Source of the DNA: CAZOOK01 sp964581385
GTDB taxonomy: Bacteria > Pseudomonadota > Gammaproteobacteria > Nevskiales > Nevskiaceae
Assembly (NCBI GenBank): GCA_964581385.1
Contig: CAZOOK010000013.1
Location: 62,001-126,000 of the forward strand
Length of the DNA: 64,000 bases
Reading direction: 5' to 3'
In this document: positions 27,455 to 34,592 of the stretch, piece after piece
How the letters are laid out: each line of letters opens with the position of its first letter
How positions within the stretch are numbered: the first letter of the stretch is position 1
Translations under genes and position numbers: made by a program
Notes under the pieces: model-generated
Seen by the model: the letters and a program-made list of their open reading frames with translations, nothing else
The model's database searches: none
Told to the model about the DNA's origin: nothing

Positions 27455-28159
27455 ATGACTCGTTCAGGTACTCGATATTCAATCATGCTTTTTTTCGTTG
27501 CGCTGGCAACGAATGGTTGGGCTGACGAAACGAACAGCCATCGATCGACCGCCACGGTTTATGACATGGTTACCCCCTTTTTACAGGGCACTACTTACGT
27601 CGCGGCTCTCGACTTCGAACAGGGATGGACCACTCAAAGTAACCCCAATGGCGTATGGTCTTATGGTTATTCATCGGGCTTTTCGAAGCGTATTACGCTT
27701 TACGATCAAACCGCGCAGCCGGGCATTGATGAACCAAACGCTCAATTCTGGGTGTCATCGTCGGTTAACATTGGTGAATCGCCCTCGGTGGAGTTCAATA
27801 ACGGCCCATTCTACGATGATGGCATTGTTGATTTTGGACAAGACGAATTCATGCTCGTGGCGGGGAGTGGCGGGCAATATTCGGATCTCGTTTTTACCGC
27901 CCCTACCGATGGCGCGTATCAAGTGTGGGCGGGTTTTCGGGGTGACCAATATAAGATTGGTGCGGTCGTTGGCGTCGTGGTGCGTGGAAAACTTCTTTTC
28001 AACTCCACCGTAACTGCTGTCGGGCAAGGTCCGCAGTTCAATGCCATCGTTAGACTAAAAGCCGGAAATAAGGTGGTGATTTCTGTTGGTCCCGGCGGCG
28101 TGGGTGGGCCTCAACGCGTTGGAGTCGATGCAGGCATAATTAACATGATTAAGCAATAA
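27455..28159 (+). CDS. Secreted hypothetical protein (234 aa)
   Basis: The ATG at 27455 has GGGAG upstream, and the first 23 residues (MTRSGTRYSIMLFFVALATNGWA) are a signal peptide. The mature part has a DGxVDFGQDEFMLVAGSGGQYSDLVFTAPTDGAYQVWAGFRGDQYKIGAVVGVVVRGKLLFNSTVTAVG region. This is like the beta-sandwich of many exported PEP-CTERM-associated proteins, though no C-terminal PEP anchor is present. Function unknown. Its codon use is AT-richer than the genes on either side, hinting at later acquisition. It is flanked by long non-coding stretches. Confidence 0.65.
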   Translation: MTRSGTRYSIMLFFVALATNGWADETNSHRSTATVYDMVTPFLQGTTYVAALDFEQGWTTQSNPNGVWSYGYSSGFSKRITLYDQTAQPGIDEPNAQFWVSSSVNIGESPSVEFNNGPFYDDGIVDFGQDEFMLVAGSGGQYSDLVFTAPTDGAYQVWAGFRGDQYKIGAVVGVVVRGKLLFNSTVTAVGQGPQFNAIVRLKAGNKVVISVGPGGVGGPQRVGVDAGIINMIKQ

Positions 28160-28709
28160 TCGTAGGGCACTGGACACGACGGATAGTTTTGTCCAAAACC
28201 GAAGAGAACTCTCTATACAAATTGCGACCGCTCGACTTTGTCGCGGCCCGTCGTGCGAGCGCTTTCAAACCCCATTGCGGACACAGTCCGTTATGGGTCA
28301 TGCAACGGGAACCGGCGCATGCCTGATCAAGTGGCAGGCCAGTCGTTGGCCTGCCACCCCGTGATCAACATGGATGGCCTTCATCACTTTCGCACTGCGC
28401 CAACCCAAGGCCAGTTGATGTGCTGTGCCCGCGCTTATGCAACCGCACGGGCGCAAAGCGGCGGCACCGGCTGACCGCTACCAAAAAGCTCAATCGATAG
28501 CCCTGTCTTGTATTTCAGGATGGGCTCATGTAGAGTCCGCCCGCACATCTGACGACACATGTCATCAGATGTGCGGGTGCCCCGGCCGCAATGCCCGCGG
28601 GCACTGCGCATCGCCGGCACAACCAGCAGGAGACCTCGAGCCACATCGAATTAGCGATCGAACCGTCGGACCAATTGCGCCAATCGTGTTTCCGGGAGGA
28701 ACCACAACT
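28160..28709. other. 550-bp leader/intergenic region with hairpin
   Basis: No gene is supported here. A strong hairpin lies at 28540-28577: 13-bp perfect arms (28540-28552 and 28565-28577), with four more pairs inside around a 2-base loop. It is about 130 bp before the serine hydrolase start and would lie in its leader. No T-tract follows, so a simple terminator is unlikely; a regulatory stem or a mobile palindrome is possible. Confidence 0.45.
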
Positions 28710-29789
28710 ATGAACAGCAAATGGGTTTGGGCAGTATCGACATTGTTGATAAGCACCAGCAGCCACGGACAGATGTCGTTCCCCGGCGTGCAGGCCACTC
28801 TTGATTCTTACTTGGGTAGTTCGTCAAGCAGCGTTTGGGGCTACAGCTTTGCGCTGACTGAAAGCGATCAAAGCACTTTCTGGACGGCAGCCAACGGCAA
28901 TCTGAATACAAACAGCGTAGTCGCTCTGGCGTCAGTGTCGAAGGTGGTTTCCGCGATTGCGATACTGACACTGGTCGATGCTCAAAAGCTGGACCTCGAC
29001 GAACCGGTAGGCACCTATTTCAAACGATACGATCCGCTCTTCTACTGGCCTGCGGACAAGCAGACGATCACAATGCGGATGCTATTGAGCCATACGGCGG
29101 GTATCCCATCACCGCCTGACCCGGAAACCGGCTTCTGCCTGAATATCAAAGTCAGCACGCTCAGGGCATGCGCTCAGTACATCGCCAATGGGGGCCTCGA
29201 TTTCACACCAGGAACCACCTTCTCGTACACCGGCGCGGATTATCAGATCGCGGGCTATATCGCGACCCTGATATCGAGAAAGTCGTGGCAGAGCTTTTTT
29301 GCCCATGCCGTTGCCTCGCCCATGAAGCTCACTACATTTTCCTACGGCAACAGCTCAAATCCGCGAATCGGCGGCGATGGCCAATGCAATACCGCCGATT
29401 ACGCAAAAATCCTGCGCATGATTCTGCGCAACGGTTTGGCTGACAACAATCAGAGAATCCTCTCACCCGGACTCATCAGCGTGCTCGAGACCAATCAGAC
29501 CGCCGGGCTCGTGATTAACCCACTACCATCGTTGTTCTTCTCCGGCGGCGCCAATCTGCAGAGCGAGTTTTCAGGGTATACGTTCGGCTTCTTCATCATC
29601 AACGACTCAGTGACACTGCCGACCGGATCACCAGGCCCCGTGTTTGCCGATCCCGGCGCCACGGGCGCCGTGTCGTGGATCGATGCCGGACTGCAATATG
29701 GCGGGATCCTCCTGATTCAGTCGAACACCACTACAGGGCTGGACATGACTCAGTCAGTCATGCCCGCGATCGTCACCGATCTGAATTAG
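28710..29789 (+). CDS. Exported serine beta-lactamase-like hydrolase
   Basis: A 359-residue protein of the class C beta-lactamase/esterase family. After a signal peptide (MNSKWVWAVSTLLISTSSHG), the catalytic SxxK is SVSK (Ser75, Lys78). TMRMLLSHTAGIPSP is the conserved post-motif helix. FSYTGADYQIAG carries the catalytic Tyr in the YxN position, with Gly where Asn is usual. The end (GAVSWIDAGLQYGGILLIQ) is the KTG-strand region without a canonical KTG. It is therefore likely to be an esterase or peptidase-like enzyme, not an antibiotic-inactivating one. The ATG at 28710 has GGGAGGA nine bases upstream; an in-frame upstream extension crosses the hairpin leader and is rejected. Confidence 0.8.
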   Translation: MNSKWVWAVSTLLISTSSHGQMSFPGVQATLDSYLGSSSSSVWGYSFALTESDQSTFWTAANGNLNTNSVVALASVSKVVSAIAILTLVDAQKLDLDEPVGTYFKRYDPLFYWPADKQTITMRMLLSHTAGIPSPPDPETGFCLNIKVSTLRACAQYIANGGLDFTPGTTFSYTGADYQIAGYIATLISRKSWQSFFAHAVASPMKLTTFSYGNSSNPRIGGDGQCNTADYAKILRMILRNGLADNNQRILSPGLISVLETNQTAGLVINPLPSLFFSGGANLQSEFSGYTFGFFIINDSVTLPTGSPGPVFADPGATGAVSWIDAGLQYGGILLIQSNTTTGLDMTQSVMPAIVTDLN

Positions 29790-29801
29790 ACAGCGCGGCA
29801 G

Positions 29802-29828
29802 GGCGGATTAGCCCCAGCGTAATCCGCC
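29802..29828. repeat. REP-like inverted repeat between converging genes
   Basis: GGCGGATTA / TAATCCGCC arms (9 bp, 29802-29810 and 29820-29828) enclose GCCCCAGCG. This GGCGGATTA...TAATCCGCC palindrome is a common dispersed REP-type element in proteobacteria. It lies between the hydrolase and the converging desaturase, where it may act as a transcript end for either. Confidence 0.6.
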
Positions 29829-29924
29829 GTCTTGCGAGTGAGCACAACGATCAGAACAACGGTTCAGCCTGTTCGCGAAAGTCGGAATACGCTTCGCTAT
29901 TCCGACCTACTCGAGCTGTCACCG

Positions 29925-30932
29925 TCAGGCTCGTGTCGAGGCTATGCGGAGCACGGCGCCATAGGAAGGCGGGGGCGGCACAGCGTCCTTTTCGCGCATC
30001 AGCCGATGCAGGTTCGGTAGTCGGTAATACGGCACCGAGGCCATCGCATGGTGTTCCAGGTGGTAGTTCACATTGCAGGGCGCGACTGTCATGCGCAGCA
30101 ATAGACCGGCGCGTGTGCTGCGGGTATTGCGGAACATATCCGGCACCCGCTCCAGCACTCCGTGTTCGGCAATCGAGCGTACTCGCACGAATAGCGGGAA
30201 TGGCGTGATGTAGGCGAGCACCCAGACGCCGTAGAGCCAAGCGTGACCTATGGCCGCAAGTAGCAAGAAGAGGATGGCATTGGTGGCAAGCATGCCGCCG
30301 GCATTGCGCAGGAAGCACACCGGATAGTCGAACCAGCGACGACCTTCCTGCGATAGCTTGGTCAGGTGGTTGGCGACTGTCCACTTGAAGATTCCGGCAT
30401 CCATAAGTACGAGACCCAGTATGACCTTCAGGCCGGTGATGCCCGACACATCACGCGCGAATTTCCGCAGCAGTGAGCGGCGGGTGACCGGGTAGCCTGC
30501 ATGCAGCGAAATATCCGGGTCGCCTTCCGTACCTGTTTTGGTGTGATGGACGAAATGATGCGAGCGATACTTGCGTAGGTGCTGCCATACGGGACGCGCG
30601 CATAGCCAGTCGGCGAGCACATCATTCATCCATCGCGTCTTGAATAGCGTGCCGTGTGCGCCTTCGTGCTGAAGGATGCCTAGCGCCAGTTGACGTCCTG
30701 CGATGACGGTCAGCGCCAGCACAAAGGTCAAGGGATTCGGCCAGGTCGCCAGGACGGCCATTGCCGTGGCAACAATCCCCCAGGTCGAAACGATTGCCCA
30801 GGCGCCGCGCAGATCGGATCGGGAGGTGAGCTGCCCAATCTCCTCTCGCGTGAATAACTCGCGAATCTTGCGGCGCGTGTCGGCCGGCAGTTCGGTCGGC
30901 GTCGAAGACGGTACAGGAGCAAGGGTATCCAT
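29925..30932 (-). CDS. Membrane fatty acid desaturase-family protein
   Basis: A 335-residue integral membrane protein with the three histidine boxes of the desaturase superfamily: HEGAH (89-93), HHFVHH (125-130) and HLEHH (291-295), which together bind the di-iron centre. Hydrophobic stretches at about 43-85 and around 175-245 (residues GLKVILGLVLMDAG, GGMLATNAILFLLLAAIG, WLYGVWVLAYITPF) anchor it. A double bond or hydroxyl is put into a lipid or lipid-like substrate at the inner membrane; the exact substrate is not evident. It is 25 bp downstream of the PaaX-like regulator gene and probably co-transcribed with it. Confidence 0.88.
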   Translation of the reverse strand: MDTLAPVPSSTPTELPADTRRKIRELFTREEIGQLTSRSDLRGAWAIVSTWGIVATAMAVLATWPNPLTFVLALTVIAGRQLALGILQHEGAHGTLFKTRWMNDVLADWLCARPVWQHLRKYRSHHFVHHTKTGTEGDPDISLHAGYPVTRRSLLRKFARDVSGITGLKVILGLVLMDAGIFKWTVANHLTKLSQEGRRWFDYPVCFLRNAGGMLATNAILFLLLAAIGHAWLYGVWVLAYITPFPLFVRVRSIAEHGVLERVPDMFRNTRSTRAGLLLRMTVAPCNVNYHLEHHAMASVPYYRLPNLHRLMREKDAVPPPPSYGAVLRIASTRA

Positions 30933-30957
30933 CGGGCATCTCTATGTTGATAGGAAA

Positions 30958-31797
30958 TCAGTGGGACCGGTTACCGGCCTGCGCGCGACGACCAGTCGTG
31001 GGCACTTCCGGCACGTTCTGCAGACCCAGCTCGCGCCAGATGCGGTGGCCGGCGTCATCGAATCGCAGCACGGTGTCCGTGAAGGCGGCGCGTGCCGCCA
31101 CATCGACCATTGGCTCGGGCAACAGGGGATCGAAGATCAGCGTTCTGATCGCTTGATCGCCAGCGCGGTACACCTCGCGGGCCGCGACCTGCAGCTCCAG
31201 ATCGTCGGCGCGTTTCAGCCAATGCTCCAGCTGTTGGCGCAGGCGCTCGTATTGGCGCGATAGCGCACGCCCGTTCCAAAGTTTGTGCACACGTTCCAGC
31301 TCGGCCGGCTCGAACTCGCGGGCGACGATCACGCTGGCATCCGTTTCAAGCCCAAGCTGGCGCAGGCGTGCCCGCACCGCAGCCACACCACCGGCCAGAT
31401 TGTCCGGTCGCAGGTACAGACCACGCGCGTACTCGCGTAGCCCTATCAGCTCCAGCACGCGCGCGCGACGACGCAGCGCCGTGCGGTTGGTGCGTGCGAG
31501 CGCCCCCGTGTGGACTAAGATCCACTCGCCCGACCACGACCGCACACGCTTCTCGCCGGAGCGCCAGTGGCCAGCGTCCTCAGCCAGCGCGGCAGCTTCC
31601 GGTCCAAGACCATAGACGCCTCGCGCTAGAGAGGCGATCAGGCCGTCGCTGGTCAAGCGAACCAGTGCCACACGCAAGCTGTTAGAAGAAAAGCCGAGAA
31701 CCTCGCCCCCAGCGAGTATCTCGCGGATGGTAAGCGACTGGCCTTCGGAGGCGAACAGCAGCTTGAGTAGAAAGCGACGGGGGTTGGCGGCAGACAT
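30958..31797 (-). CDS. PaaX-family transcriptional regulator
   Basis: A 279-residue repressor-like protein. The N-terminal winged helix reads FASEGQSLTIREILAGGEVLGFSSNSLRVALVRLTSDGLIASLARGVYGLG. The central part (SWSGEWILVHTG, REYARGLYLRPDNLAGGVAAVRARLRQLG) and the C-terminal region (FDPLLPEPMVDVAARAAFTDTVLRFDD) match the PaaX layout. PaaX represses phenylacetate catabolism and is released by phenylacetyl-CoA; here the likely targets are itself with the desaturase and the divergent crotonase gene (now broken). Two direct repeats in the shared promoter region (31826-31876) could be its binding sites. Confidence 0.8.
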   Translation of the reverse strand: MSAANPRRFLLKLLFASEGQSLTIREILAGGEVLGFSSNSLRVALVRLTSDGLIASLARGVYGLGPEAAALAEDAGHWRSGEKRVRSWSGEWILVHTGALARTNRTALRRRARVLELIGLREYARGLYLRPDNLAGGVAAVRARLRQLGLETDASVIVAREFEPAELERVHKLWNGRALSRQYERLRQQLEHWLKRADDLELQVAAREVYRAGDQAIRTLIFDPLLPEPMVDVAARAAFTDTVLRFDDAGHRIWRELGLQNVPEVPTTGRRAQAGNRSH

Positions 31798-31825
31798 GCT
31801 ACGAAATATCGACAGTTATGGCGTT

Positions 31826-31876
31826 TAATGAAATATTACATATTATTTTAGTATAAGACAAATAATGAAATAACAT
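31826..31876. promoter_or_regulatory. Direct repeats in divergent promoter, candidate PaaX-like operator
   Basis: TAATGAAATATTACAT (31826-31841) and TAATGAAATAACAT (31863-31876) are nearly identical, 37 bp apart, in a very AT-rich stretch between the PaaX-like gene and the crotonase remnant. The position and recurrence suggest an operator with the -10/-35 elements of both promoters; the exact hexamers are ambiguous. Confidence 0.4.
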
Positions 31877-31891
31877 ACTCGAGCGAGCCCT

Positions 31892-32160
31892 ATGGACTCA
31901 CCAGCTAAATCCCTAAAAACCATGACCTACGCGGTCACCGCCCGCGCGGCACGTATCACGCTGAATGCGCTGCCCGGCAATTGCGTCACAAGCGGCACCG
32001 ACAGGGTGCTGTGCTCGGATCTGCTGGTGATCTCCGACGACGCCAAGATCGGCTAGATTGCTGGGCGATGGTGTGCGATTACGATGGCAGCGATGATCAA
32101 CAACATTGGCGTCGAGCGATCAACGCGTATGGCATTGATGCGCAACTATCTTGGCGATCT
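31892..32160 (+). pseudogene. Broken crotonase/enoyl-CoA hydratase gene
   Basis: From the ATG at 31892, a 54-codon frame reads MDSPAKSLKTMTYAVTARAARITLN, the N-terminal strand of a crotonase. It then jumps to DRVLCSDLLVISDDAKIG and stops (TAG, 32054-32056). Those two pieces are normally about 90 residues apart. In the same frame after the stop, the DNA still reads RWCAITMAAMINNIGVERSTRMALM, which lines up with the MW-x-YRLGVERAKRMLLTG region of that family. So an internal deletion and a stop have destroyed a gene that was once divergent to, and probably controlled by, the PaaX-like regulator. No ribosome site is obvious. Confidence 0.55.
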
Positions 32161-32190
32161 GTGTGCAGAAAGCTGCCGGTTCGCATTACG

Positions 32191-32502
32191 CTAACCACCG
32201 GCAGCGCGGATCAGGTCGATGTCCCGACGCAGCAGATCGTTGGCGAGTTTGTCTGGATTTTTCTTGGCGGTCTTGGCTTGCGCAGTCAGAAAAGCCATCA
32301 CGTCTCGGTCTACGAAGACCGGCTTGAGGACGGTCTGTCCACCGGTGAAGAAACGCCCACGCGCAGCGCCGGACCAATCACGGATTTCGGGAAGATCGGA
32401 AGTGTCGATCTGGCTTTGTGGGCGCTTTGCCGAACCTTTTGGGATCCGCTTTGCGGCAAGAGCTCGTAGGATGCGATGAGCGCAGCGAATCGCATCATTC
32501 AC
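32191..32502 (-). pseudogene. Truncated second copy of RHH antitoxin-like gene
   Basis: The frame ends in FVDRDVMAFLTAQAKTAKKNPDKLANDLLRRDIDLIRAAGG, differing from copy 1 (26874-27179) by a few conservative changes. Homology starts at LAAKRIPKG and stops at the stop codon. The first dozen codons of copy 1 (MSKAPKKSSPRK) are replaced by REP DNA, so the frame now begins at a GTG inside the end of the RAYT gene and reads through the REP (VNDAIRCAHRILRA). It may still be translated as a hybrid, but loss of the native start and basic leader argues for a pseudogene. Confidence 0.5.
32466..32496 (+). repeat. REP element, left of RAYT
   Basis: The unit begins GTAGGATGCGATGAGCGC and ends GAATCGCATC; GATGCGAT pairs with ATCGCATC to form the REP stem. 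It overlaps the stop codon of the RAYT gene and the start of the truncated antitoxin copy. A second copy in inverted orientation lies at 33112-33143. Confidence 0.75.
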
Positions 32503-33022
32503 GGTTCATCGCCTGAACAACCGGCTCCGCTGCCCAATCCGGGTCGCATCGTCCTTCCCGGAGGTATCGATGCAGGCTTGAATGTGGCCATTCGGTGGCG
32601 CGTATCACGTAACCATGCTTGACAGGATTGAAGTGGATGTAGTCGACATGATGGCGGAAGTCCCGCTCGTCTCGAACCAGATGTTCCCAAAAACGGCGTT
32701 GCCAGATGCCGCGTTCGCCGCGTTTGATCCGGCTTGCGCGCCGCTGCTCACCGGGATCGATGGCACGGGAGAATCCGGCCTTGATCCGCGACCAGCGGGA
32801 CGAGAAGTCCGAGTCGCCCTCGGGTAGCGTCCAGATGCAGTGGAGGTGATCGGGCAGAATCACGATCGCGTCAATGGTGAAGGGATGTCGACTCCGCACA
32901 GAGCGAAAGCAATCGCGCAGCAGTGCCACCCGATCCTTCAGCAGCGTCGAATGTCGATCCGCCAGAGCGACGGTGAAGAAGTAGCTCCCGCCCGGAATGT
33001 AAGCGCGTCGATATTCCGTCAT
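32495..33022 (-). CDS. REP-associated tyrosine transposase (RAYT)
   Basis: A 175-residue Y1/HUH transposase of the RAYT group: MTEYRRAYIPGGSYFFTVALADR is the typical start, and VILPDHLHCIWTLPEGD carries the HLH metal-binding pair of the HUH motif. VDYIHFNPVKHGYV, with the conserved Tyr, and WPHSSLHRY are family marks. RAYTs cut and move REP palindromes as single-stranded DNA. This gene is flanked by two REPs in opposite orientation (32466-32496 and 33112-33143), the organisation expected of an active REPtron. No clear ribosome site is visible before the ATG at 33022. Confidence 0.88.
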   Translation of the reverse strand: MTEYRRAYIPGGSYFFTVALADRHSTLLKDRVALLRDCFRSVRSRHPFTIDAIVILPDHLHCIWTLPEGDSDFSSRWSRIKAGFSRAIDPGEQRRASRIKRGERGIWQRRFWEHLVRDERDFRHHVDYIHFNPVKHGYVIRATEWPHSSLHRYLREGRCDPDWAAEPVVQAMNRE

Positions 33023-33111
33023 CGTGAGAAAGGAATAGTTGTCCGGTCTTTATATTGTAGCTTTTGACAGGCGAGGTGAATCGTGTTGGTCGGGGGAATG
33101 GTTACACGATC

Positions 33112-33143
33112 GATGCGATTCGCTTCGCTCATCAGCATCCTAC
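33112..33143 (-). repeat. REP element, right of RAYT (inverted)
   Basis: Read on the minus strand, it starts GTAGGATGCTGATGAGCG and ends GAATCGCATC, matching the left REP with one extra base and one substitution. A shorter CCTACG...CGTAGG palindrome follows at about 33155, possibly a third decayed unit. Confidence 0.7.
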
Positions 33144-33164
33144 GACGACCGCATCCTACGCTCG

Positions 33165-34592
33165 CTACGTAGGCAACAATTGCTTCAAAGCTTGAACAAC
33201 ATCCCGGCACTCACTTTGGCTTTCTGGCAAAGCAACCCAAACTCGAGCCATGCTCGCAAGTACGTGCGACTCAGAAATTCCCAAAGATTTCGCCACTTCC
33301 GCAGGCCAATCATGTTCATCGAGCCCCGCGTGATTCTGGATAGCGGCATCTAGGGACTGTCTATCCACGCCCAGTGCGGAAGCAAAGCTGTCACGATGTA
33401 GTTTTGCCGTCTCAATAGTCATGCCGGCAGGTGATCTGTCTCCGGGTAAGTATGCGAGTGGCCACGCACTAGCGCGGTGCTGACTCCGCTGATCACCATC
33501 CAACATTCCGGAGAATAAGAATGGATGGCCATCCTTCGGAATTCCATCTAAGGCAGCAATTACGTCGGACCAAGAACCGCGGCGCACAATGCTAAAGAGT
33601 TTTAATAGCCGCGGAGAGAAATTGGCCAATATCGCCTCAAGAAGGTAGCTGGCCGCTCTATCTTCAACAAATACGATCCCCAGAGAATTCGGCAGCATGC
33701 CTAGAGATGCAAGCGCAATGTCGGTCCCATCTGGGACAACTGCGCGGCAGACGTCTCCATTTGACACAAGAATGCGAATATTGCTAAAAGGCGTGCGCAA
33801 AACGATATTTGGAGAATGCGTAGACAGAATTACGGCGAGAGCCTTCTTATCGGAAAATTTGACAATGAGATCAAATAATGCCGTTTGGGAGCGAGGCGAG
33901 ATAAACGATTCAGGCTCCTCCAATAGCAGTATAGATTTTGGCGCAAGCTCAGAGAGCCACCAGTAAATTACGAAAGCGGAGAATTCACCCAACCCCATGC
34001 TCTCCGCTGAATACTGATGTCCGGCCGCTCGTACACGGAAGTATGGAACAGTGCCGTCACCCCATTCTTCGATTTCATAGATCTCCACTTCCGTATATTC
34101 TTTCCCGACGACATAAGAAATATCCGCCAGTTCCTCGCTATTGAATTTCCTCGGTTCAATAGTTTTTAGAATTTCCGAGAGGTCCTCTGTTTCCGAGAGA
34201 AAACGTTGAAGCGTTGGCGCCTCACTGCTGGGCTCTCGGTACGAGACATTCTCTACTTCGCCATTCGCAGGCTGTTCTGCGGAAAAATCGGCCTCACATA
34301 TCTCTTCAGCTCCATCAGTAACAAGGCAAACGGTACACTTACCTTTGGCGATTTTCTTCTGCACAGCAGGCTGATCTTTTAGCCAGACGGGATTTAGGCT
34401 TGCATACATGGCCCTGAGCAAGGTGGTCTTGCCTGCGCCGTTGGGGCCACAAATTACGCAAAGACCCGGGGAAATGTCTATCTCCTCTGGAGATAGGCCG
34501 GCAATATTTTCCAGTATTAGGCTTTTGATAAATCGCGGTGATTTTCGGTTGACAACACGCCGCAAGTGATCATCGGCTGTGGCCCGTTTCAT
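33165..34592 (-). CDS. OLD-like ABC ATPase with C-terminal TOPRIM-type motifs
   Basis: A 475-residue protein. The N-terminal half is an SMC/RecF/OLD-type ABC ATPase: Walker A GPNGAGKTT (49-57), signature MGLGEF (199-204), Walker B ILLLEEPESF (221-230) and H-loop STHS (257-260). The C-terminal half has IVFVEDRAASYLLEAIL with Glu310 and GMLDGDQR with the DGD pair (365-367). These match the E...DxD metal site of TOPRIM nucleases in the OLD family (as in GajA). It overlaps the upstream DUF262 gene by 4 bp (ATGA), so the two are made from one message. Codon use is AT-richer than that of the neighbours, a sign of transfer. A role in phage or plasmid defence is inferred from the family. Confidence 0.75.
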   Translation of the reverse strand: MKRATADDHLRRVVNRKSPRFIKSLILENIAGLSPEEIDISPGLCVICGPNGAGKTTLLRAMYASLNPVWLKDQPAVQKKIAKGKCTVCLVTDGAEEICEADFSAEQPANGEVENVSYREPSSEAPTLQRFLSETEDLSEILKTIEPRKFNSEELADISYVVGKEYTEVEIYEIEEWGDGTVPYFRVRAAGHQYSAESMGLGEFSAFVIYWWLSELAPKSILLLEEPESFISPRSQTALFDLIVKFSDKKALAVILSTHSPNIVLRTPFSNIRILVSNGDVCRAVVPDGTDIALASLGMLPNSLGIVFVEDRAASYLLEAILANFSPRLLKLFSIVRRGSWSDVIAALDGIPKDGHPFLFSGMLDGDQRSQHRASAWPLAYLPGDRSPAGMTIETAKLHRDSFASALGVDRQSLDAAIQNHAGLDEHDWPAEVAKSLGISESHVLASMARVWVALPESQSECRDVVQALKQLLPT

